Shown one piece after another: positions 21,290-33,799 of a DNA stretch of 64,000 bases. Under the pieces are notes generated by a model. That model was not told the DNA's origin and made no database searches. It was given only the letters and a program-made list of their open reading frames with translations. Origin of the DNA: Larix kaempferi. Its lineage: Eukaryota > Streptophyta > Pinopsida > Pinales > Pinaceae. Location of the stretch: the NCBI GenBank assembly GCA_027924585.1, contig BSBM01000636.1, positions 7,518,001 through 7,582,000 of the forward strand. Reading direction: 5' to 3'. Each line of letters begins with the position of its first letter. The first letter of the stretch is position 1. Position numbers and translations under genes: made by a program.

Positions 21290-23850
21290 CAATAACCTAC
21301 CACGTGCACAAGAAATACTTCCAAACTTAGGCCTAAGACTAGGGTAATTTTTAGGGGCAAAATTTGGCCAATTGGCTATTTTTTGGGTCTTTTTTCAAAA
21401 AATAAATTCGCTATCTGGTCATTTTTAGTCTTTAATATCGCCTATATTTACATAAAGTATGTTTTTTTATCATAATATTCGCCAAAATTTACACATTTTA
21501 GTAGTAAATTGTACATTTCATATTTAATATTCATCTACCTATCTATATACATTTTTTTCAATCCAAAATAATCGCCTAAGATACTATACTTAAGTATAAT
21601 ATTATAATCCTTAAAAAATACCCTGCCTAAGACTAGCTAGCTAGTCTAAGTTCCACATTCAACTTTTTATTGTTAATTCAATATATAGATTTCTCAATCT
21701 TTTGTCTTACTTGATAGGAAAGTACTACATAGTTATCCAAAGTTGCTTCATTGATATCAATCATTTTGTCAGCATTGAGTTTTGTGGGTTTGAGTCAATA
21801 CGAACCTGTTAAGCTCTCCATAATGTTTACTATTCACAAAGAAAATAGTATGTTACAAACCATTTCATTCTCATCCGTTCATCTAACTTCAGTAAAACTA
21901 AAAAGCATTTCCAAGAGAATTTAATGACGATAATTGATATTAAATGACTCTTGCCTTGTACTGAAGATAAAGATGCAGTATGTTCTCCCACATACTCTCC
22001 CACTGTTTTCCATATTCTCCGCGATTAGGTGATACCCTAAAAAGATGTAGAGACCTTATATTAGAATGTAAATACTTTGTTGTAGTTTTAATTTAATTTC
22101 AAAGAAAACCAGTCCATTCGATCTGCCAGAGATAATTGTGATGAATGATAACTAGCATACCCTCAAAGCAGGGGAAATGAAACGCCGAGAAGAACTTCAA
22201 TATGTTGTAAAATGAGAGAAAGTTGTGTGTACGTAGACAAGGGGTAATTTTTGTAACATATGGCAAGTTTCTTGAGCAGTGATGTCTCGGTCAACAATTG
22301 CTTATGAGTTTGAACGATGATAGGCATATGAGGTCGAGTCACGTGGACATGATGTAACTGTGATTCTAGTCACCATATGATGGTAGGTCTTTGATTTTCC
22401 CTGTACTTTGGAAGCATATTTGGATGTGTATTTCAAGACAACATATTTGGTGATGTACATTGGCTCACCATGTTTGAAGTATGCTCAGATTATGGTTGTT
22501 CAGACAAGGGTCAATGCATGTTGGGCAATATTTGTTTTCCATAAATGTACAGAATGATGATTCATGTTGTACCTTCCAAGGGAATTTATATATGCATACA
22601 AGTGTATTCCCTTTTCTGTGTAAGACATGAATTTTCATTGTACTTTGTATTTCTTTCCAATAATTTTATGTGTATGTTGTTCCAATAACTTCTACTGTAG
22701 AAAGTTCTTCCATCTCATTTTTAAAAGTTGATAGAAGTGTGTGAGTCATGGAAAACCTTGTGTATTCTTAATGAATCAATATGAAGACAATGTTGAAATG
22801 AGTTTCATGTTATTTTCAAGTGATGTGTTCACATAAAAATAATATTATTGTTGTGATGTTGCATTATTCCAATTTTCAGTGTCGCCTTCATGTATCGACT
22901 ACCCAAAACATTATGCAAAAACAACTATGTAGAGGACCATTCATACACATCACTCTTTTAAGACTTGTAGTTAGAATAAAAAACATCCTTTGTTTTGTTA
23001 TGCCACATAATTGTCTCGATGAAAAAAAAAGCAAAAGCAATTGGATGCCTGGCTTGAGAGCCTTGCAATAGGCCGTTCCCGCAACTCGATGCCATGTTTC
23101 ATTATTCATGGAGAACTGTGCCCCCACTTTGCCGAGTATGCCTAGGATGTCCACATTCTCCACAACCTCTTGTCTATCTTCCTTTTGCCACATGCATTCC
23201 ATGCAAATTCGTTACTACATGGAGATTGGTAGCACATGTGAATTACACCTGGTAAGTGGAGGAGGCTATAGGGGAAAGTCCCTCTTATGTTCTTATTCCT
23301 TCACTAGAATGCAATGCATATTTGTATTTATGAGCTTGGATGATCTGGTATTTACGAGGAGGAAGAAAAGGATAAGGAACAAAGGATGTTCTGGTAGATT
23401 TGTTGGGAAATATAAAATATATATCTATCATTTTTAGATGTGTATCTAAAACCACATACCAATATGCAAAAGATTACGGCACATGGCACCGCTCCGTAGC
23501 AAAGCAAAAGAAATCCACACGCTACCACTTGAGGCCGTGGAGCAGTGGTAATGGTCCACAATTACCGATATGTGGACACCATGAAAACCCGTCCAGAATA
23601 TATCAGTAATTACCACATGCCTACCTTAACGTGTGGTTTTGGGCCAACACGTGCTCATCATGCAAAACAATCTGCTCAAGCTAGTGTACTGTTGGGAAAT
23701 GGAGGTGGTAGGGCAAGCAGACCGCTTGGTGAAACTATTTGTATCTTCTCTAGTTGATACAGGGAATTTGTTAGCATCAACAGCGGATGCGAGCCACATC
23801 CTTGGACCCCGCTTTCTTCGCATTCAAGAAGATCGGGCCACTTTATGACT
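21290..23850. other. Intergenic DNA, no supported genes
   Basis: About 2.5 kb with only short, unconserved ORFs. 22890-23200 has overlapping frames on both strands without recognisable motifs. 23515-23640 carries several GTGGTAAT/ATTACCAC words that could pair, but no clear element edges. Confidence 0.4.
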
Positions 23851-23855
23851 CAGCT

Positions 23856-23950
23856 TGTCAGCGTGTCAAGCTCAGCTAATTCGATTCACACGGGGCGGCT
23901 CCTTATTTTCCGTCGACAAACAACGAAGGCCGGAGAGGACCCAACCCCTT
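23856..23950. repeat. Direct repeat flanking the GLR relic, left copy
   Basis: Begins TGTCAGCGTGTCAAGCTCA, includes TTCACACGGGG and CGTCGACA.AC.ACGAAGG, and ends CCGGAGAGGA...ACCCCTT. The right copy is 25332-25423 in the same orientation, with about 15% differences plus small indels. GC content is well above the surroundings. Confidence 0.8.
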
Positions 23951-24059
23951 AAAATACACCTTCATCAGTGGTTTGGTTGTTTGTTGACCTTTTATTACAA
24001 TGGATAAATATATTTAAGCTTGTAAGTGTAATCCAAAATTTGAAGACTAAATAGTTCAG

Positions 24060-24795
24060 ATAAATTATTGCGAGAACTGAAAATCTCTGGTCCCTCATTA
24101 CCCAACCAACGTCTCATAGCAGTGTAACCCGTCAAACTCCGGCAAAAACACGGGTGACAATCGGTCAGCCTTTTCTTCATGGGGGCTTTGTAGTCTAAAT
24201 TGGCGTTTCCACCTTCTACTGAAATATCCAAGTTTATTGGAATTCTTCTCGGTATGACTATCTAACAGAACATCCATTTGTAGTTATCCAGACATAACCA
24301 CTGTCCATCATTTCTATATTATATGCTTCCATCAAGATTTTTGAACCAAGATCATAGTGCATATGAACAACAAAGAATCTTGATTGCATTGCCTTTAATT
24401 TGTGTAACTGTTGTCTTATGGATTGCTGGTCCACAGTTGGCGACATTGCTTATAATCCATATTCTATTTCCGAGCCAACTTCCCTTCTAAGCGCATCACA
24501 TAATGAGGAGACTGCAGCGGTACCGAAATCATCATCGGTGTAAACAGCTGTAATTCTTCTCCAGTCATAAGCTTGAACCAAGGCTGCAATGGCCTGCATT
24601 TGTAAGGCATCACTATGTGCCATGCGAACATAATAGATAAAATTATCTCTAGTTCGATAGAAAGGGATTAGTAGCAGAAAAGGAAACAACTGGGACATGG
24701 ACTGCATCTCCCACATGTAATATGAATTCTGCAACCTCAGACGTTTCTGGTCCAATTATTGCTACCACTACTCTTTCCAAGAGATCAAGCGCTGA
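24060..24795 (-). pseudogene. Glutamate-receptor-like (GLR) ligand-binding fragment
   Basis: Minus-strand pieces in order match the extracellular receptor-family (ANF) ligand-binding domain of plant GLR channels: VVAIIGPETSEVAEFI, VPVVSFSATNPFLSN, then a TAG, then ALQMQAIAALVQAYDWRRIT and AVYTDDDFG. After a stop and a frame change come QLHKLKAMQSRFFVVHM, YDLGSKILMEAYN and MDSGYVWITT. After another frame change come LGYFSRRWKRQF and FDGLHCYET. In intact relatives this domain sits outside the plasma membrane and binds amino acids, upstream of the pore. Here at least one stop and two frameshifts disable it, and no pore or second ligand domain follows. The lesions and the missing 3' half make it a truncated pseudogene. 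Confidence 0.85.
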
Positions 24796-24899
24796 ATTTA
24801 CCAAAACGATAACACTATAAACTAATATAAAACTTCTGAAGGGGAAGAATTTACCAAAACGATAACACTATAAACAAATATAAAACTTCTGAAGGGGAA
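24794..24899. repeat. 53-bp tandem duplication at the GLR relic's 5' edge
   Basis: GAATTTACCAAAACGATAAC... occurs at 24794-24846 and again at 24847-24899 with one substitution (CTAAT/CAAAT). The left copy abuts the first recognisable GLR codons, so the duplication spans an exon edge or its neighbouring intron. Confidence 0.9.
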
Positions 24900-25017
24900 G
24901 ATGAAGAAATTAATGAAAATAATTAAGCAAACAACAGTGCATATTCTTTGATTGATCTTCTGCATAATATGACTCCACGAGTTAAGCTATATATCTCCCT
25001 GGCCAAAAGTGGGTATC

Positions 25018-25206
25018 TCACGCTAACTGAAACTCATTAAGGGATTTGAAAGTGGAAACGAACTTACAAATAAACAATGTCGTTTTCTCATGTTCATATA
25101 TAATATGACAGGGAAGAAAGAAAAAAAACATGTAAATTACTAGCAAAAGCGCCCAGAACCGCATCTCCTCAAGAGTCACCAAAGTGAAGAACCAAGCGAG
25201 AGCCAT
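25018..25206 (-). pseudogene. Possible first exon (signal peptide) of the GLR relic
   Basis: The minus-strand frame opens MALAWFFTLVTLEEM and continues FWALLLVIYMFFFFLP, a strongly hydrophobic N-terminus such as a GLR signal peptide would have. It lies upstream of and in the same orientation as the ligand-binding fragment. The roughly 90 residues that should follow the signal peptide are missing from 24800-25018. The GLR link is positional inference; a chance hydrophobic ORF is possible. Confidence 0.3.
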
Positions 25207-25331
25207 TGAGCAGCCGACTGTCTCTCTTAACGTCTTCCACTGAGATTTCTATGGTAGTCTTGGCCAATATGCCATTCGATTGTTGAGGAGACTGCGTCAA
25301 ATACAATGCACAAACTTGTAATTTCATCTAT

Positions 25332-25423
25332 TGTCAGCGTGTTAGGCTCATCCAATTCTATTCACACGGGGCTCCTCATTCGCCGTCGACAGACGACGAA
25401 GGCCGGAGAGGAACTGACCCCTT
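25332..25423. repeat. Direct repeat flanking the GLR relic, right copy
   Basis: Partner of 23856-23950. It lies about 125 bp upstream (in gene sense) of the possible GLR first exon, so it may be promoter or 5'-leader sequence. The left copy would then be the leader of a lost neighbouring GLR copy. Confidence 0.75.
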
Positions 25424-26315
25424 GCACTAAAGAAAGTCAATTTTTTTTCTTAGATTTCCAAAAAAGGACAAAACTTTTAATTATCTTGGAAAAAAGCGAG
25501 ATCACTTTACTGCATGGATGGATCGGGGACTCATTACTTACGTTCCTCAAAACTATCAGGAGTTTTCCAAGTAACTTGCAATAAGACCATTCACTCTTAT
25601 GCATACAACTAAAATATATGATTCATATTGAAGATAAGCCCTATTGGACAACATGCCATTTTTATGGTATTTTTAAATAATGCATGCATTTATTGAAGTT
25701 CAAAAAGGACAAAACATTTCAATCCCTAAAAGTAAAGCTAACTCTGGTTAAGATGCAAGTGTTGCATGAAAATGTTAACCGAATCAAAAGAAAAACTCCG
25801 AAGTTGGAGGTTTTTTCTAAAACATAAGATACTTTTCATGAGTCATGACAAAGAAAGTCCTTATGTTTTAGTATTGAAATGGAATCATACCTCACTAGTA
25901 AATATAGTTTCAATTTATGGATGCTTTAGATTTCCATCAAAATTCCACTAGGCCTAGGGTCATAGTGTTGCTTTACACCAACTTTTTTAATGAACTAGCA
26001 TTCAAATCACATTTGTATAACACCAAAATTCTCATTCATTTCTTTCATTCTCATTATACAAGTAGTGATCATGATAAGAGAGAAACATTGTGCTCTATAG
26101 TCCAAGTGGGGAAAGATATCCATTTGCTTCATGTGTTTCTTCATGCAATGCTCCTACCCACATAAAAGAGGGCCAACTACACACACTAGTGTATATTTAT
26201 CTTAACCTCAGATCTAATAGTATTTGAGAGGTACACACCTCCATATTTTGTCTTTCTACCTTAATTATATTCCAAAAGGATATGATTGAACTAAAGTCTA
26301 AAACTGATAGTCTTT
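25424..26315. other. Intergenic DNA, nothing recognised
   Basis: AT-rich, with only short unsupported ORFs. No repeat edges are seen. Confidence 0.4.
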
Positions 26316-26317
26316 CA

Positions 26318-26590
26318 GCCCATAGGGGGGTCCCTGTAGGCTTCCATCTAGGGGGCCTGTAGGATATCTTAGCCTGCCTATATGCCCCCTTGTAGGATAA
26401 GATGGAATCCTATAGGGGATATTGTAGGAAAGTTGAAACAACCTATAAGACCCTTGGATGGAAGCCTATATCCCCCAGCCATCGGCTGAGATACAAGCTC
26501 CCCTGTAGGTTGTCTCAACCTGCCTATACGCACCATGGAGGTTGAGATGGAAACCTATAGGGGCCTTCCTATATCCCCCTTTGCAGGTAG
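26318..26590. repeat. CCTATAGGGGGCC-type degenerate minisatellite, cluster 1
   Basis: GTAGGCTTCCATCTAGGGGGCC, CCTATAGGGGATATTGTAGG, GTAGGTTGTCTCAACCTGCC and ACCTATAGGGGCCTTCCTAT words alternate at about 35-45 bp. Each unit pairs a palindromic CCTATAGG or CCTNTAGG with GGTTGAGATGG-like spacers. The same family occurs at 39470-39950 and 42115-42300. Confidence 0.75.
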
Positions 26591-26599
26591 GCTCAGACA

Positions 26600-27780
26600 A
26601 TAGATTAAATTTGTTTAAAACATAAATATGATGTCTGAAAATTTCACCTTTAAATTCCTTAAAGAAACACAAGTTGGATAACAAAAACGAGCTTCCTAGA
26701 CTCATTGTCATGTATTTTGTAGCAATGTCCAATGTGGCAATCTTTATGCTTCTACAGATTCTACTATAAATGTTTACACAATACAATTGGATTTATAATC
26801 CATCTTATACAGGGTGTACTTGGTACAATTCTCTCTTGTTAAATATTGATCACTATAGAAGTTTTTCATTGGTTTGCATGATTAGAGAACTTATAAAGAC
26901 GATTTCCAAATCCAACTACATTAATATTTAGATTTTTTTTGCTTCCATGCACACATGCATTTTGGCACTTGAGAGTGCTTGAGAGGCAAGTTACCTCTCT
27001 TTGATTCCTTGAAGAAATTTAGTGTTACAACATTTGTTAAATCACCTTCAACTTTTACAAAATTCTTGAGTTCCGTGGAACATTCTTGTAGATAATCGAT
27101 CAGTTTTTTTGTTTTTAGAGCACCCCGCCTTGAACTTTACAACATCATCATTCCCATGTTCTGCAACCTTTTAAAATTACTAATTTATGAATTGAATCAA
27201 ACACAATCTTAGGCTCAATGCACTCCGATCTACATCAAGCACAATTGGGGAAACATTGACAAGGCTCCCAAGTATGGGATAAATGGCATAAGAGCTCTCT
27301 TGGAACATTATATGGTTACCCAAGAGATTAACTACCCAATATTCAAGCAAGATATGGATAGATTCCAATTTTTAGCATTGCATTGAATCACAAGTAAATT
27401 CAAGTTGTAGGGTGAGATAATACAAGGACATAAATATTGGTGTGTAATGAAAGTTAAGAAAAAAATGAAAAAGAGTAGAAATCATGTATCAAGAATTTAT
27501 TATCAAGTATATATGAAGGATTGGAGAAAACATGGAAATGAATTATGCAAAAAATACTATAGGTGAAAAACAATAAACTATGCTTATCTATGCGTCTCAT
27601 CACTATATATCCCAGCTCTTATGCTCTTCTAAAACTTGACAATTTGTCCTGATGATGGATCCTGTTTCGGATTCGAAACATCGATTTACAGATATGGATA
27701 CTGTGGTCTCTCCGATTCTTCCCGCAATCAACCGCCACAGAAGTCTTGCCACAGAAATAAACAAATACTTCATTGAAACC
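26600..27780. other. Intergenic DNA with one small hairpin
   Basis: No supported gene. A perfect 7-bp inverted repeat, TGTTTCGGATTCGAAACA, lies at 27663-27680 after CCTGATGATGGATC, a pattern often seen near retroelement ends in plants. I cannot assign it. Confidence 0.4.
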
Positions 27781-27789
27781 ATGAAGCAG

Positions 27790-28121
27790 GTAAATGAGCG
27801 TTAAGCATAATGCATTTTATGAGAAAACCAAATTTAAGTTCCCAAATTTATAAGCTATTGGCAATAATTATTCTTAATTTGAGATAATTGTTCTTTAATT
27901 TTAAAAAACATTAACACTTGGATAATGCATGATAACAAAAGTTTAATATCTAAAGGTAAATGAGCCTTAAGCATAATGCATTTTATGAGAAAACCAAATT
28001 TAAGTTCCCAAATTTAGAAGCTATTGGCAATCATTATTCTTAATTTGAGATAATTGTTCTTTAATTTTCAAAAACATTAACACTTGGATAATGCATGATA
28101 ACAAAAGTTCAATATCTAAAC
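27790..28121. repeat. 166-bp tandem duplication
   Basis: Unit 27790-27955 (starting GTAAATGAGCGTTAAGCATA) is repeated at 27956-28121 with only a few substitutions (GAGCG/GAGCC, TATAAG/TAGAAG, AATAATT/AATCATT). High identity suggests a recent event. Confidence 0.9.
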
Positions 28122-28129
28122 TGGTTAAT

Positions 28130-29630
28130 GTGTAATATCCTTATTCTAAAAGAGGACCTTTGTGCCTTTCAAACTTGAAATCTCTCATGAAAAAATACTT
28201 TAAAGGGATATCTATTAAGGTCCGTAAGACAACAAAGGATTATTTAGGAAAAATATTGATTACAACAAACTTAGTCAATATGGTGCCAAAGGTAAAACCC
28301 CGAAGAAAAATATGGGTCACCTTAGCTTTAAAGGAGAGTCGAATGCCTATAATGTTAAAATTTAAACCAATTTAGTACTCAAATATTCTCTTTTTGATGG
28401 TGGGAAGTATGGAAGTATCTATAGGGAGAAACTTTGATGAGTAGAAGAGTGTTGGGATTGCATATAACACAAAATTTTAGGCAACATAAGAGATATCTAA
28501 GCATAAGTCATCATATGTAATGTCCAATGATTAGTTTTTGTAATCCTTAATTGGCTCCAAGAAATCACCGGCTAATTCGATCTTATGCTTGTCAATTCTC
28601 ATTGTTCATGCCATACACCATCATGGACAATTTGGGAAGAAAAAAATTAGATTAGGAGTCATACATCCAACAAGGTACAACTATCCTAACCAATTGATGA
28701 CAAGTTTTCCAAACAAACAACTGAAATTAAACACACTAATTAGTATCATGTCATTGTCAAATGTTCCATGCATTAACGTGCATAAACAAATTTTCTAACA
28801 AATATTACTCAAGTATTTACTTCTCATACATTTCAAATGAATTAAAACACTAAGTTTACTTCCATAGATCCTTTGACCTTGTAAAGTGATTCTTGTGGAG
28901 TTTCTCCAAAGATGTTGTTTTTAGTAGAAATAAGCTTGTAGCATGCTCTGTAAGGCTAACATCACATCTTAATTAACCACTAATCTACAATTCATTTGTT
29001 ATCCTTTAAACCCCCAAAACCTACAAACATAGTTCAGGTTGAACATATACCACTTAATACGAGGAAAAATCACAAGAATAACTTAATAACTTAGAGCAAG
29101 GGACCATTTTTTTTCTCAAATTTTCCCACTAATATAGTCATTCTAGAAAGCAAAAAAAACAAATCCATGGAAATAATACAAACCTCCATATCTTCAACAA
29201 CGTTAAATTCATCAAAGTTGAGTGGGCCTAATATGCTATTGTTACTACCACATTATTTATTCCCCCCTATACAAAATTTGTACCAGAATTGCATCTGATA
29301 GTGATTGATGCAGTAATCTCTAAACGCGAAAGCTGACATTTTTCAACATTAGCAACATAGGTGATTTCATCTTCAACCAATCTAGGAAATGTTATATTCT
29401 TCCCTTCAATGGATATTGAGGCAACATGTTCCTCTTTTTTCAACTCTACACGAGGTTCCTCTTGTCTCAACCCACCTACTTGAAGCCAATAACACAATAC
29501 TTGAAGCCAAGCCTAAGTACCCCTTGTCCATCAAATGCTTCATTAGTGTCATCTTACAAACCTGCAACATGTGTGAGGGGGGTAACAATGAAAATAATAG
29601 AAAAATTGCATATGAAATAGAATCCGAGTG
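28130..29630. other. Intergenic DNA, nothing recognised
   Basis: Short ORFs on both strands (for example 28160-28375 plus, 29267-29497 minus) lack motifs and overlap one another. No element edge until the TAGTA target duplication at 29632. Confidence 0.4.
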
Positions 29631-29636
29631 TTAGTA

Positions 29637-31506
29637 TGTAATGTACCAGATCTACTCAATGGCACATTAACATTAAATCACACAACATATTACTAGGACT
29701 CAAAACTAGATAGTTTGTCAAGGACTCAAGAAGAAAACTTCAAACCACTACAGATTCTTTCAAAATTCTTAACAGAAGTAGGGTAGGACTTGCTAAGTTT
29801 GTGGATCATATGGTAAACATACCAATATCTTGACAACATCACTTTTATGGGTACATCACGCCCGGGTAGACCCCTTGGGATAAACCCAAGGGTACAAGGC
29901 AATTGTCCACGATACTTCTATGGAAAACCAAGGATTTCGGTGCTCACTGAAGATAATAAGACCCGGGGTAGGCTAATTAGATCATGACAGACATAATACA
30001 ACAAAAAATCAAAATTTTGGTAAGCTAATTGGTGGTTTGAGTGGGTTTGGGAATGATATGACAATTCAAGACTACGTAGTAAGGTGATTGTCAAATCGAA
30101 TTTAAGAAATCCTAAGGGTCACAAATCTATAGATTAAGGCTTGGAATATGTTCATCATGACCTTATATGACAACAACAACTAACATAGCTAAGATTAGTG
30201 GAGCAGAAGACAGTTAACCAATTGATTTCTGGAAACTAGTCAAATTTCATTGAAATCTAGAGCATAAGAAGAAACTACATATGAATATAAAACATTATGC
30301 ATAAATAAAAATCAGATATGAAATACAATGTTTTAGAGGACAGGAATTACATCAAATATATTTCAAGAGACCATCCATGATAGTCTTCATACATCAAATT
30401 ACTCAGTACATCAAATATTCCAATGAAAAGAGCTTCAAACTCTGGAATTCGAACTAATTGGTTCAACAACTCTTCTTCAGACTTTGAATGACCTGCAACA
30501 ACATATGAACCTGCAAATAAATCACTGAGAATGTCTAGATGCCATCTCCTCAATATCTAACTGAATATTCATCTAGCACAAGGACAACAAAAAATTTAAG
30601 AAGAAGAGAAGATTGAAGGCTGCTATGGAAGTGATTTCTTCTTCCCAATGCTTAAACTCTCAAGCAACAATTCGACCCAAGCTTGAGATGAGATCTGGAA
30701 CTGACATTAAATATCTACAATAAACCCAATGAGAGAGGTTGGATTCCTTCCTCCTCAAAATCCAGTTGATTCCTCAACTAGATTGGTGACAGTAGGGGCA
30801 CATCTCCCAATTGGTGACTAGGGGCACATCTCCCAAGTCATGAAAAAATCATTGCTCTCCAATTTCCAATTTTAATAATGCAAAAATATGTGAATGGGTG
30901 TGCACCACCTTATTTTATAACTCAATTGGCTTATTGGACAAGCTACCTAGCTTGTGGACCCCCAAGCCTCATCCAATGCGTCTTCCTTAGTCAATTTTGG
31001 GAATTGCAACTTTGTGTATCTTTTCTGGATTTTCTTAACTTTCCTTGCTTTGGTATACCTTTCCTGTATTTTTGCTCTTTCCTTATTTTCTCTGGATTTC
31101 TACTTTTCCTATCACTTTCCTTCTTTTCTCTGCTTTCTGCTTTTACTGCCACTTTCATGCTTTTCCCGCTTTCTTGCTTTTCCCTGCCACCTTTCTGCTT
31201 TTCACTGCTTTCTGCTTTTATTGTTTTTCTTCAAAATTTTGTCTTTAGAAACATATTCCAAGGTCCAACTAATCCCTTATGCGCCCTCATGGTCCCTCCT
31301 ATGCATTTTACAACTCATAAATAAAATGTTAATAATTATTTATTCAACTACGGACTTTAATACTTCTATTGGACTTAACTTTATTAATTCAAAATTACCA
31401 TGGTCCAATTTATTCCTAACTAAGTTATTTTATTTCCTCCCGAACCCATGGAACTGGATGGGTTAGAGGGTTTATCCATGGTGCTATCCAAAATGGGGAC
31501 ATTACA
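29637..31506 (-). repeat. Element 2 3' LTR, 1870 bp
   Basis: Intact TG...CA ends (TGTAATG ... CATTACA). It includes a hairpin CCCTTGGG-ATAAA-CCCAAGGG at 29872-29892, decayed in the other LTR, and a CTTTCCTTTCTCTG-rich pyrimidine tract at about 31015-31230. Overlapping plus-strand ORFs in the tract (up to 170 codons of Phe/Leu/Ser/Cys) recur in the other LTR only because the tract does, and are not genes. It preserves the empty site for the TIR insertion, at 31382/31383. Confidence 0.92.
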
Positions 31507-31522
31507 ATCCTCCCCTCCCAAA
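31507..31522 (-). promoter_or_regulatory. Polypurine tract of element 2
   Basis: The minus strand reads TTTGGGAGGGGAGGAT directly before the 3' LTR start TGTAATGTCCCC. It resembles the tract of element 1 (TTAGGAGGGGAGGAC) and is preceded by the same GAGGACAAGCAA-type landmark. Confidence 0.85.
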
Positions 31523-31679
31523 ATTTGCTTGTCCTCAAGCAAATGAAAATCATGGATGATGAAGCACTTGTATATTTTCCCACAGAATATGCAAGTATGC
31601 TTCAAAAAATCATTTGGATCTAATATCCATCACAGATGACCCTTTTTACAAACTTGTATTGGGCACCTTCTCCATCAAG

Positions 31680-32870
31680 TCATGACTGAATCTGGTTTTT
31701 GAAACACTCCATGGAAAATTGAGTTGCAAAACATGGATTGAATTTGACCAGAGCATGCAAGAAGGCCAAAATTCTCTTGTAGTATTTAGAATATGAAAGA
31801 TCATGCATTTGCAAACTTATATTCTCATGAGGAATAAGATATGGGATGTCCATAAAGGTTGCTTGAATGTTCTTTCCTGAAATATAACTATCATGTGCCA
31901 AAAGATTATAAAGAAACATCAAAGCAAAAATTAGATACTTGTTCATTACCCATTCTTGCTCCTGAAGTGGTAGAGAGTGTAGAAGATGAGCATGTTGAAT
32001 ATGCTCTACCTCATACCATGTGCTGCTAAACTTTTCATAATTCAATCCATCCAATGAATCACATCCAATCCTTTCTTGCTGCCATACATTGAGCTCCTTA
32101 TGTGTCAAGATTGATCTTGAACCAATGTGGTCAATTTCAACCTCAAACTTATCCCTTCTTAACACTGTTTGCTCTTAGCCAATGTATGTAGAATGGATAA
32201 GACCTCCATGACTTGGATTGAACAATGTTTTTGATAGGGATACAACTTCATGGGATGTATTTTTTGGCACCATACCCATTCCTATTCCTTCTTTGGAAGC
32301 ATCTCTTTTAAGCACACATAGTGGAGCAAAACCTGGTGGGGTAAGCTTGGAACATTGATGTAACATTCTCTTTATCCTTTTGAGAATTCTTTGAAAATTA
32401 TCATCCCCATAGGATACTCCTTTCCTTACTTGGGAAGCCACAAGTGTTATGAATTGAAAGGATCCTCTACATGGTGCACCATCCTTACCATTTTCAATCA
32501 TAGGACCAAAATGCAATATCTCTATCCTTCCAACTTCATGTTCAACAAATTGATATGTAATGATTTCTCTACCCAAATTCATGACATAGTTTCCAAACCA
32601 AGAGTGCACTTCTTTCAACATCCTACCATGAACCAAAATGTAATCAAAGAGAATCAACACAAGCTTACCAAAGTGCTTGATATATTCTCTACTCATGTAA
32701 GGAGGTGAACTCACAGGTGCATCAACCAAATTAATGCTCATGCATGTGAGTCCCAAGTAAGCACATTGGACACAAGGAGTTGTCCCTTGCAAAATTTCTC
32801 CTTGCAAATGAACTTGATGATGTTGACCAAGGTGGAGATCAGTTTCGGGAAGGTACTCAACCTTATGCAT
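31680..32870 (-). pseudogene. Element 2 3' ORFs, unrecognised (231 and 161 codons)
   Basis: Two minus-strand frames (32870-32175 and 32165-31680) follow one another with a 9-bp gap. The first has a Cys pair in TPCVQCAYLG and long hydrophobic stretches (GKLVLILFDYILVHGRML); the second is His/Leu/Tyr-rich (HAHLLHSLPLQEQEW, FALMFLYNLLAHDSY). Neither shows the YVDD/FADD box of reverse transcriptase, the DSG of protease or HHCC/DDE of integrase. They occupy the position of pol but cannot be assigned. They may be degenerate or a family-specific gene. Confidence 0.4.
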
Positions 32871-33426
32871 CTCATTCCTCTTGAGAGGTGTCTCTGTCTC
32901 CCATAATGCTACATGAATCTTCCAACTGAAATAGTTGAGACCAAGAATGATTCCTAGATCCTATTGATCATGTTGCATGTTACTAATCTCAAATTCCATC
33001 AGTGGCATTATGTCACTCCATTGAATGCCAGGATCCTAGGGCTTATGCATCATCCCACTTTGACTTCTTGTTCACTTGGAACAGTGTGTTTGTCCAAATG
33101 ATGCCAGGATCCCATAACCTTATTGGAAACCCATCACTTCTAATGCTCTTGAAAACTTCTTCCATTAGATCCAACAATGTTTGGATCTCTTCTTGTGCAA
33201 GCTAATGGCTTGCCTGATCTGTTACATCCAACATTCTTTCTACGCAAGATGATTTTTTCTTGCATGGTAGTTCCAAATCTTCCATGTACTTGCACACCCA
33301 ATCTATGGATGTATGTGTACTAGATAGGTATAAGGGATTCCTTACATACCCTTGCTGATGCTCACATGGTAAGCCAATATCAATAAAACCAAAAAAAATA
33401 TCACATAAGCAAAATGAATATTTACC

Positions 33427-33642
33427 TCAGTGAATCTCCATCTTGGCTATGTATCCATCCACCCAATCCACGTATGAATAAACACTTTGGCTTGCTGATA
33501 TATGTGAGATGTAATCAACCACCTTCTTCAAAGCTAATTCTTCTCTCCATATAGGCAGTTCATGAGGTCTCTCTTCCAAGGCATGCATGCCAAACATTTC
33601 CCTACAGATGCAAGTAAGACTTGTGCATCCTTGGGCCTCCAT
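33427..33642 (-). pseudogene. Element 2 short ORF, unrecognised
   Basis: The frame reads EAQGCTSLTCICREMFGMHALEERPHELPIWREELALKK, ending DWVDGYIAKME. The sequence just downstream of 33640 on the plus strand (GTACTTGTCTACCCAATCC) partly repeats the 33450 region (GTATCCATCCACCCAATCC), suggesting a small internal duplication. No domain recognised. Confidence 0.3.
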
Positions 33643-33799
33643 CTCAGTGATGTACTTGTCTACCCAATCCTCTGATAAATGAATATCATTTCTTGCAGAC
33701 TCAAATGGTATGTCCCTAGCTATTTATCCCATAGCTAAGTCCTCCTCTATGCTATCTTGCATACCCACAAGTGCTTGGCCAATATATTATTCCTCTTTG

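Noticed and set aside
30878-31466. Overlapping plus-strand ORFs of 148-170 codons rich in Phe/Leu/Ser/Cys
   Set aside because: They translate the pyrimidine tract of the element 2 LTR, recur in the other LTR at 36709-37037, and have no motif.
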